NCBI GenBank assembly: GCA_025450155.1 | Contig: JANWIB010000091.1 | Location: 1-12,259, forward strand | From: Sphingobacteriaceae bacterium | GTDB lineage: Bacteria > Bacteroidota > Bacteroidia > Sphingobacteriales > Sphingobacteriaceae | Direction: 5' to 3' | DNA: 12,259 nucleotides | Shown here: one piece after another, positions 6,585-12,259 of the stretch | Numbering within the stretch: the stretch's first letter is position 1 | Layout: each line of letters begins with the position of its first letter | Position numbers and translations under genes: made by a program | The notes under the pieces: generated by a model | Database searches by the model: none | The model's input: only the letters and a program-made list of their open reading frames with translations | What the model was told of the DNA's origin: nothing

Positions 6585-9017
6585 ATGAGGGTTTTTTTAG
6601 TATTAGCTATAGGGCTTTTGGGGTGTATCGGAAAAAGCGTAGGGCAAAGCTCAAAGCAGATAAGGGCTGTTAGAACCAAAATTACTCCTAAAATTGACGG
6701 CTTGTTAACTGATGAGGCATGGAAAAATGCACCAGAAATGAGCGGTTTTATAGAACAAAGACCTGTTCCAGGACGCATTGAAAAACAGGAGCAGCAAACA
6801 GTGGTGAAAATTTTATATGATAATGTTGCCATATATGTTTATGCCCGGATGAATGAAAATAATCCGGATAGTATTGCCCGGGAAATTGCTCCGAGAGATC
6901 AGGTTGGAAATGCAGATTTTATAGGAGTTATTTTTGATACGTACCGGGATAAGTTAAATGGCAATGGTTTCTATGTTACATCTGCAGGGTCGCAATATGA
7001 CGCTAAATATTCAAATACAGGAAATGAAGATTCTAATTGGGATGCTGTTTGGGAGAGTGGAGTGAAGATAGATAATGAAGGATGGTCTGTTGAAATGAAA
7101 ATTCCTTATTCAGCTCTTCGTTTTTCAAACAAGAGCATTCAAACCTGGGGCATTAATTTTATGCGAAAAAGGCAAAAAGCACAGCAGCAACTTTTTTGGA
7201 GTCATATTGATCCAAAAATAAACGGTTTCATAAACCAGGCCGGAGAATTAACTCATATTGAGGACATTAAAGCTCCTTTGCGTTTATCGTTCTCGCCGTA
7301 TATATCCAGTTATGTTAATCACTATCCAGTTAATTTACCCTACATAAAAAATACAACCAATTCTCTTAATGGGGGTATGGATGTTAAATATGGCATTAAT
7401 CAAAGTTTTACTTTAGACATGACACTGATTCCTGATTTTGGACAGGTTCAGTCTGATAATCTTCAACTAAATCTAACGCCATTTGAGATAAAATATGATG
7501 AACAGCGCCAATTTTTTACAGAGGGCACCGAGTTGTTTAACAAGGGAGAACTTTTTTATTCGCGTAGAATAGGCTCTTTTCCCACCTATAAGCGAGACTT
7601 TAGTGGCCAGTTAGCAGCAAATGAAGAGATTATTAAAAACCCAGATGAAAGTAAGCTGATTAATGCTACAAAAATTTCAGGACGAACAGCAAATGGACTT
7701 GGTATAGGGGTATTTAATGCGGTTACTAAGAGAGTGTTTGCGACAATAAAAAATACGGTTACAGGTGAAATTCGAACCATTGAAAATCAACCTTTAACTA
7801 ACTATAACATACTTGTTTTTGACCAGTCTTTAAAAAATAATTCATCTCTTTCTTTTTTAAACACCAATGTTCTGCGTCAGGGCTCTGCTTATGATGCTAA
7901 TGTATCGGCCCTCTTGTTTACATTGAATGATAAAAAGAACAGGTATTTTATTAGTGGTTCGGGTAAGATGAGCTATTTAAAAGAATCTGGTACTGAAGAT
8001 GACAGAACAGGTTTCTTCTATAATGTATCTGTCGGAAAAAAGAGCGGAAATTTTAGATGGAAGTATAAACAGGAATTATCAGATAAAGACTTTGACCCCA
8101 GCGATATGGGTTTTTTTACCAACAATAACTACCTTGACCATTACACATCTGCCAGCTATAGTATTTATAAACCGAGTACCTGGTACAATGTGTTAGAGAG
8201 TTGGTTAGACGTTAAATATTCTCAGCGGCTTAAACCCATGGTTTACCAATCTTTTGGCATATATCCCGGAATATGGACTGAATTTAAAAACTTTTGGTCT
8301 GTTGAGCTTGTTGCTGATTGGCAAAAATGGGGGAATGATTTTTATGAATCGCGTACAGCCGGAAAGGTGTATCATTATCCGGAAAACTATGGTTTTAATA
8401 TTTCTTTGAACACCAACAGCGCTAAACGGTATAGCGGAGGCGCTTATTTTTCTTATCGTAAAAATAATCTTTTTGATGGTTGGGGATATGGCACAGGATT
8501 TCATCAAAATTTCCGTGTAACTAATAAGTTATCTTTAGGTACCGAGCTAGAAGTTGAGCCGCGATTTAATTTTGCAGGGTGGATAGATAAAGTAGGAGAT
8601 GATATTATTTTTTCCAGGTACGATCGAAGAACCATAGAAGGCATTATTAATGTTAAATATACCTTCAACAATCGCATGGGTATCACCCTTCGTGGACGAC
8701 ATTATTGGTCAGACCGCAATAACCTAAATTTTTATAAGCTTACAGAGAGGGGTTATCTGGAGAATTATGCCGGTTACACTAAAAATAAAAACCGGAGTTA
8801 TAATGTGTTTAATGTAGATATGGTTTATACCTGGCAATTTGCTCCTGGAAGTGAGTTTAGTATAGCCTGGAAAGACTCATCTTCAGAAAATGATTCGGAT
8901 ATCAGGAAGAATTACGGGAGAAACTTTGACCATATTATAAATTCCCCGCAAAATAACAACCTCTCTTTAAAGGTGCTTTATTATCTCGATTATTTGCAAT
9001 TGCGCAAAAAGCGCTAA
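6585..9017 (+). CDS. DUF5916 family protein with CBM9-like N-terminal domain (probable outer-membrane protein)
   Basis: I start this 810-residue protein at 6585 because MRVFLVLAIGLLGCIGKSVGQ forms a proper signal peptide. The in-frame ATG at 6534 adds 17 poorly fitting residues and lies next to the promoter-like element. After the signal, a carbohydrate-binding-family-9-like sandwich spans about 35-225: KIDGLLTDEAW (36-46), ADFIGVIFDTY (110-120), NWDAVWESGV (151-160), GWSVEMKIPYSALRF (166-180) and WGINFMRKR (188-196). From about 235 to the end come alternating strands rich in Tyr, Trp and Phe, typical of the DUF5916 barrel-like region, with the family pattern PDFGQVQSD and EQRQFFTEGTELF. Such proteins are widespread in Bacteroidota; their role is unproven. 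LLGC at 11-14 could be read as a lipobox, but an ordinary signal peptidase I site near residue 21 seems more likely. It is tail to tail with a paralog and looks AT-richer than its neighbours by eye (not measured). Confidence 0.88.
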   Translation: MRVFLVLAIGLLGCIGKSVGQSSKQIRAVRTKITPKIDGLLTDEAWKNAPEMSGFIEQRPVPGRIEKQEQQTVVKILYDNVAIYVYARMNENNPDSIAREIAPRDQVGNADFIGVIFDTYRDKLNGNGFYVTSAGSQYDAKYSNTGNEDSNWDAVWESGVKIDNEGWSVEMKIPYSALRFSNKSIQTWGINFMRKRQKAQQQLFWSHIDPKINGFINQAGELTHIEDIKAPLRLSFSPYISSYVNHYPVNLPYIKNTTNSLNGGMDVKYGINQSFTLDMTLIPDFGQVQSDNLQLNLTPFEIKYDEQRQFFTEGTELFNKGELFYSRRIGSFPTYKRDFSGQLAANEEIIKNPDESKLINATKISGRTANGLGIGVFNAVTKRVFATIKNTVTGEIRTIENQPLTNYNILVFDQSLKNNSSLSFLNTNVLRQGSAYDANVSALLFTLNDKKNRYFISGSGKMSYLKESGTEDDRTGFFYNVSVGKKSGNFRWKYKQELSDKDFDPSDMGFFTNNNYLDHYTSASYSIYKPSTWYNVLESWLDVKYSQRLKPMVYQSFGIYPGIWTEFKNFWSVELVADWQKWGNDFYESRTAGKVYHYPENYGFNISLNTNSAKRYSGGAYFSYRKNNLFDGWGYGTGFHQNFRVTNKLSLGTELEVEPRFNFAGWIDKVGDDIIFSRYDRRTIEGIINVKYTFNNRMGITLRGRHYWSDRNNLNFYKLTERGYLENYAGYTKNKNRSYNVFNVDMVYTWQFAPGSEFSIAWKDSSSENDSDIRKNYGRNFDHIINSPQNNNLSLKVLYYLDYLQLRKKR

Positions 9018-9028
9018 AACAAAAATAA

Positions 9029-9045
9029 GGCCGGAATTTCTGGCC
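9029..9045 (-). terminator. Hairpin terminator between the convergent DUF5916 genes
   Basis: On the minus strand GGCCAG-AAATT-CCGGCC folds into a short GC hairpin with one A-C mismatch, followed at once by TTATTTTTGTTTT. This suits termination of the minus-strand DUF5916 gene, whose stop is at 9074-9076. On the plus strand the stem is complete with a G-U pair, but no T run follows, so any plus-strand termination here would be weaker. Confidence 0.6.
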
Positions 9046-9066
9046 GTATCAACCAGCTATACATCT

Positions 9067-9085
9067 CTTAATCTTAAAGATTAAG
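9067..9085. repeat. Small palindrome containing the stop codon of the minus-strand DUF5916 gene
   Basis: CTTAATC (9067-9073) pairs exactly with GATTAAG (9079-9085) around TTAAA. The minus-strand stop TAA (9074-9076) falls in the loop, and a second in-frame TAA follows one codon later (TAA GAT TAA). It may be a structure at the mRNA end or only a consequence of the last codons; it is not followed by a T run. Confidence 0.4.
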
Positions 9086-11284
9086 CCAGTAGTTCAATTT
9101 CAATGACACTGCCCTATTTTTAGGTTGAAATATATCGGTTTCATAGTTATCAGTGTATACCAAATATAAATCAGACATAGGTCTGAAACGCCATTGAAAT
9201 CGGCTGTTTGCATTAAAGGTTTTAGCCTGTGTATTGTATTGCAGAAAGGTCGTCCAAAACAAATTTTTCGAAAAATTTAATTCTACTTTAGAGTTTAGTA
9301 ATAGCAGGTCAATATTCTTGTTATTTAATTGAATGTTATTGATGTTGGTGCCCAGATCAATGTTTAATAAGGGTTGTTTTCTAAGGGTTATTCCCCCGCC
9401 GTAGGTATAGCGATAACCCCCGTAATAATCTCCGGCTTCTGCCAACATATTCAAACTAATGTTTTTACGGTTATCGGTTTTGTATTCGGTATGATAGACA
9501 CCAAATCTATAACGACCGGGATTGACCCTTTGTCCTGCCAGTTTGCTTGGAAAGGGCAAGCGTGTGACAAAATGGTTGGCAAATAGTCTAAAATTGGAGG
9601 TGTTTTTAAAATCAATACTCCCTGTAATCTGATTTCTGGCTTCCCACAAGGTGCCATCGCTAAATAAATTTCCGTAGGTTTCCGCGGCTAACGAGATGGT
9701 ATTTATAAAGCCGTTTTTAGGGTAAAAATATCGCGTAGTGGTGTTCCAAAGCTGCCGATAGCCTTTGCGTTGAATTTTGTTGGCATCCGCATCAAAATAA
9801 ACGTTATAAGGTGAGAAACCCATTTCCGGATTAAAATGATCACCCGCATCAATATACCAAAAGTTAGTTGCCCATATTCGCCCGCTGTAGACATAATTTA
9901 GTAAAAACAACTGCCCCTTATCGTTCCCGAAATTATTGAATGTGTAATGAAATTTGGCAGCGGCATGAGTTAAGTTGTTTTCAGAGTTATAATTAAACTC
10001 CAAGCCGGCTAAGCGGTTAAAATCTTTACTGCTAATCCCACCTTGTTTATTAAAACCCAGGCGGTCGGTAAACACGCCTTTTATATTCGAGCGTTTTAAT
10101 AACTTTTGTTCAAATACGCCTACAAAATAATTCTGTTGGTTTTCGCTTTCAAAACGGTTTGTCTGTACGTCCATAACTCCGATTCGCAATTGGTTGTTCA
10201 GATTTCCGGTGAGGCGCCCCCCCCCAAAGATAGTTTTTGGCCGGCCATCTGTTGTTAAACCAATTTTACGAGAGACAAATGGCTTAACTGGCCCTACGCC
10301 AAAATTGCTGAACAAATCATTGTTTTCGAGAAAAAATGTTCTTCGCTCTGGCAACAGGATATCAGTATAGCCGAGATTAATAATTTGTTGGTCAACATCT
10401 ATTTGCGAAAAATCAGGATTCGTCGTTAAGTCTAAATTTAAAAAAGAAGATAATGCCAGTTTCGCATCGGCGCCAAAGTTAGGTTTGACATTATTTGATT
10501 GGAAATTACCCGCAGTATAGGTACGGTTAACAGTGCTTATGGCGTAAGGTTGAATAACATTTTTCCCCTGAGAAACTTTTGGAGCTTCAGCCCACTCCAT
10601 ATTGGGGTTATAATTCAGATTGTATCCGTTTAATTGCAAAGGAATATAGGCCCAGGTGGAGTAAAGGTTATTGTGCATATCACTCCGGATAAAATTAATA
10701 CCCCACTGTTTTCCGCCCGGCGGAAAACGAAGCGCCTGGTAGGGTATAGCCATTTCTACAATATAATACCCCTCATTTGGGGCTACTTCGGCAAACCACT
10801 TCGTATCCCAATCGGTAGTCAGATCATTTATTTCAATAATTCCATCGGTTTGTGCCCCTCCTGCATTTACGCCGAACAGGTATCCGGAAATGTGCTGGTT
10901 CACCGGGTCTAAAACTATATAAAAGCCGTCATTCGACCATGTATTCATATCCCGTTTCAATGTTTGTAAAATCGGTGGAGCGGCAGTATAACACTTAGCC
11001 GCTATGTAGATATAACTGTCATCGTATGCCAGTTTTACCTCTGTTTGCAATTTTGCAAGTCCTGTGTCTATAGGCCAATGGTTTATAAAATCCCCAATCC
11101 CGGCAATGGTGTTCCATATAGGTTCATCTAATTTGCCGTCAATTTTTATCGGGTCACTTATCCGGGTTATCGTTACTTTTTTTACTATTGGGGGGTCATC
11201 TGGTTTAAAGCCACATAAAAACAAAAGAGGCAGAACCGATAGGACAAATCCGGTAATTCTCATTTTTAAATAACCGCTTTTCAT
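9074..11284 (-). CDS. DUF5916 family protein with CBM9-like N-terminal domain (second copy)
   Basis: A 736-residue paralog of the plus-strand DUF5916 protein, clearly diverged from it. I start at 11284 (MKSGYLKMRITGFVLSVLPL), which gives a signal-peptide-like N-terminus. The ATG at 11326 would place 14 extra residues in front, and the ATG at 11263 is a shorter alternative. The CBM9-like domain (about 47-225) shows KIDGKLDEPIW (47-57), DGFYIVLDP (119-127), WDTKWFAEV (159-167), GYYIVEMAIPYQALRF (172-187) and WGINFIRSD (194-202). The C-terminal region is strand-rich with NPDFSQIDVD, LPERRTFFLENNDLF and SRKIG, as in the family, and ends in LKLNYWLNL. It is probably in the outer membrane; its role is unknown. 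Codons 354-356 (Gly-Gly-Gly) are GGG GGG GGG, forming a nine-base G run. Divergent from the LytS-type kinase gene; convergent with its paralog, with a terminator between. Confidence 0.87.
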   Translation of the reverse strand: MKSGYLKMRITGFVLSVLPLLFLCGFKPDDPPIVKKVTITRISDPIKIDGKLDEPIWNTIAGIGDFINHWPIDTGLAKLQTEVKLAYDDSYIYIAAKCYTAAPPILQTLKRDMNTWSNDGFYIVLDPVNQHISGYLFGVNAGGAQTDGIIEINDLTTDWDTKWFAEVAPNEGYYIVEMAIPYQALRFPPGGKQWGINFIRSDMHNNLYSTWAYIPLQLNGYNLNYNPNMEWAEAPKVSQGKNVIQPYAISTVNRTYTAGNFQSNNVKPNFGADAKLALSSFLNLDLTTNPDFSQIDVDQQIINLGYTDILLPERRTFFLENNDLFSNFGVGPVKPFVSRKIGLTTDGRPKTIFGGGRLTGNLNNQLRIGVMDVQTNRFESENQQNYFVGVFEQKLLKRSNIKGVFTDRLGFNKQGGISSKDFNRLAGLEFNYNSENNLTHAAAKFHYTFNNFGNDKGQLFLLNYVYSGRIWATNFWYIDAGDHFNPEMGFSPYNVYFDADANKIQRKGYRQLWNTTTRYFYPKNGFINTISLAAETYGNLFSDGTLWEARNQITGSIDFKNTSNFRLFANHFVTRLPFPSKLAGQRVNPGRYRFGVYHTEYKTDNRKNISLNMLAEAGDYYGGYRYTYGGGITLRKQPLLNIDLGTNINNIQLNNKNIDLLLLNSKVELNFSKNLFWTTFLQYNTQAKTFNANSRFQWRFRPMSDLYLVYTDNYETDIFQPKNRAVSLKLNYWLNL
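10217..10225 (-). repeat. Nine-base G homopolymer within a coding sequence
   Basis: Nine consecutive C on the plus strand read as GGG GGG GGG in the minus-strand DUF5916 gene, encoding the glycines of IFGGGRLTG. In this AT-rich context it is the longest G/C run I see. Losing one base would bring a TGA about 7 codons on; gaining one would bring a TGA about 23 codons on. Either would remove roughly half of the protein. Confidence 0.9.
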
Positions 11285-11487
11285 AACTTTGATGGTTTTT
11301 GTACAAAAAAACACAGCTATCGGCATTATTTTTCGGAAATTAGACTAACAGCGTTGATTAACTGGCACGTTACTTTTTCAATATTGTTTCAGGCGTTTAG
11401 CCCCTAATGGGGGTAGAAAAGCATTCAGATCTGGTTATTCGTCGAAAAAAACAAAAAACGATAAAATATGTCTCAATTTTGTTGGTA
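11285..11487. other. Intergenic region between divergent DUF5916 and kinase genes
   Basis: This 203-bp gap should hold promoters for both genes. I see no full -33/-7 pair. It contains a short CCCC-TAAT-GGGG hairpin (11401-11412) in otherwise AT-rich sequence and an A-rich run at 11445-11457. An in-frame ATG at 11407 could extend the kinase by 27 residues (MGVEKHSDLVIRRKK...), but that segment is strongly basic and unlike a typical N-terminus of this kinase family. Confidence 0.5.
11474..11481 (+). promoter_or_regulatory. Weak candidate -7 element before the kinase gene
   Basis: CAATTTTG differs from TAnnTTTG in its first base and lies 6 bp before the ATG at 11488 and 18 bp before the ATG at 11500. 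If used, it favours the later ATG as the translation start. No -33 element supports it. Confidence 0.25.
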
Positions 11488-12259
11488 ATGGCACTTAAAA
11501 TGGATTTTGGGAAGGGGAACAAATTGCTTATCCATGTTGGGTTTTGGGTGATTTATCTCTTGTTTAATAACCTTGCGTGGATACCATATAGTAGCGATTA
11601 CCCTCGAGTATCTTTTTGGGGTTTTCTATTCCTTCCGGTTAAGTTAATTGTGGTCTATCTCAACCTGTATTGGTTAATGCCGAGGTATTTATTTCTCAAA
11701 AAATATTTTCGTTATTTCTTATTTATTATTCCGTTAATAGCCCTTGGGGGAGCCATCCAATGGCTTCTTTTGTTTCATTTTTCCAGTATACCGGTAGATG
11801 AGCTGCGATTAACGCCTTATCTTATTCTAAAATACGCCGCTCCTATTAATTCTCTTGTTGCCTTTACCGTAATGATCGAATTATTAAAACAATGGTATCA
11901 ATACCGAAAACAGTCCGAAGAGCTGGTTAGAGAAAAATTGTTGGCAGAACTCAACTTTTTGAAAACACAAATACATCCTCATTTTTTGTTTAACACCTTA
12001 AATAATTTGTACTCGCTAACCCTTCAAAAATCAGATCAAGCTCCCAAGACCGTTCTAAAATTGTCCGAATTAATGAATTATATGCTTTATGAGGCTTCAG
12101 AAAACAGCGTTTCTTTGAAAAAGGAAATTAATTATATCAAAAATTATACAGATTTGGAACGTATTCGTTATGGCAGCCGCCTGGATCTGTCATTCAATAC
12201 TTCGGGTGATGTTTCTGGCAGAATGATAGCGCCCATGATTCTTTTACCTTTTGTTGAAA
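11488..12259 (+). CDS. LytS/YehU-type sensor histidine kinase (3' truncated by window edge)
   Basis: An open frame runs from the ATG at 11488 (or 11500, MDFGKGNKLLIHVGFW) to the right edge without a stop, giving 257 residues. Four hydrophobic segments are visible at about 13-32, 42-64, 74-97 and 110-130. A short charged coiled stretch (QYRKQSEELVREKLLAEL) leads to the His_kinase (PF06580-type) box with IHPHFLFNTLNNL. His165, in PHFLFN, is the likely phosphorylation site. The segment LERIRYGSRLDLSF and the final LLPFVE mark the start of the ATPase domain, where the window ends. Such kinases normally pair with a LytTR-type response regulator encoded directly downstream, so one is expected outside the window. 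The signal sensed is unknown; there is no large extracellular domain. It is divergent from a DUF5916 gene, which is suggestive but no proof of a regulatory link. Confidence 0.9.
   Translation, partial: MALKMDFGKGNKLLIHVGFWVIYLLFNNLAWIPYSSDYPRVSFWGFLFLPVKLIVVYLNLYWLMPRYLFLKKYFRYFLFIIPLIALGGAIQWLLLFHFSSIPVDELRLTPYLILKYAAPINSLVAFTVMIELLKQWYQYRKQSEELVREKLLAELNFLKTQIHPHFLFNTLNNLYSLTLQKSDQAPKTVLKLSELMNYMLYEASENSVSLKKEINYIKNYTDLERIRYGSRLDLSFNTSGDVSGRMIAPMILLPFVE

Noticed and set aside
6592..6598. T7 run just after the plus-strand DUF5916 start (similar to the A/T8 run at 3364-3371 in the lipoprotein signal), considered as a slippage site
   Set aside because: T runs of this length are common in Phe/Leu-rich signal peptides of AT-rich genomes.
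8205..8507. 100-codon minus-strand open frame within the plus-strand DUF5916 gene
   Set aside because: Fully contained in a well-supported gene, with no promoter or recognisable domain.
9002..9014. GCGC-AAAAA-GCGC hairpin at the end of the plus-strand DUF5916 gene, considered as a terminator
   Set aside because: Four-pair stem inside the last codons and no T tract follows on the plus strand; GCGC is self-complementary, so it arises easily.
11401..11412. CCCC-TAAT-GGGG hairpin before the kinase gene, considered as a riboswitch or terminator
   Set aside because: Only four pairs, no T tract and no larger conserved fold visible; kept only as a note within the intergenic region.
1..12259. CRISPR arrays, tRNA/rRNA genes, insertion sequences, integrase or defence genes
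   Set aside because: No regularly spaced repeats, no cloverleaf or rRNA-like sequence, no transposase or integrase motif and no element-like terminal repeats were seen on either strand.

Overview
This is an ordinary chromosomal segment, most likely from a member of the Bacteroidota. I infer the phylum from several signs: AT-rich DNA, almost no Shine-Dalgarno sequences, start-proximal motifs matching the Bacteroidota -7 element TAnnTTTG, two DUF5916-type outer-membrane proteins with CBM9-like N-termini, lipoproteins with short Bacteroidota-style signals, and a four-helix LytS-type kinase. I cannot name the genus.

Left part (1-3386). A 3'-terminal gene fragment on the plus strand runs convergently into def, and the two share a TTAA at their stop codons. 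From the right, four minus-strand genes follow one another with gaps of 59, 38 and 26 bp: a small unidentified lipoprotein, a lipoprotein-type methionine sulfoxide reductase A, a soluble M16 zinc peptidase and peptide deformylase. They could form one transcript starting at a candidate promoter at 3443-3473, although def also has its own candidate -7 element.

Middle (3482-6454). A YifB/ComM-type AAA+ ATPase and the signal recognition particle GTPase Ffh lie on the minus strand, separated by a clear intrinsic terminator (5061-5093). A TAnnTTTG element precedes ffh.

Right part (6455-12259). Two large DUF5916-family proteins, probably outer-membrane barrels with a CBM9-like N-terminal domain, are encoded tail to tail (6585-9017 plus, 11284-9074 minus), with a hairpin terminator between them. 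The second carries a run of nine G residues inside its coding sequence, a possible slippage (phase-variation) site. Divergent from it, a LytS/YehU-type membrane histidine kinase starts near 11488 and runs off the right edge. Its response regulator would be expected just beyond.

I see no CRISPR array, tRNA, rRNA, insertion sequence, prophage gene or obvious defence island. No gene-free stretch exceeds about 300 bases; the longest is 11285-11487. I found no convincing new system. The observations most worth checking are the G9 tract, the convergent DUF5916 pair beside a kinase, and the AT-only inverted repeat overlapping a candidate promoter.
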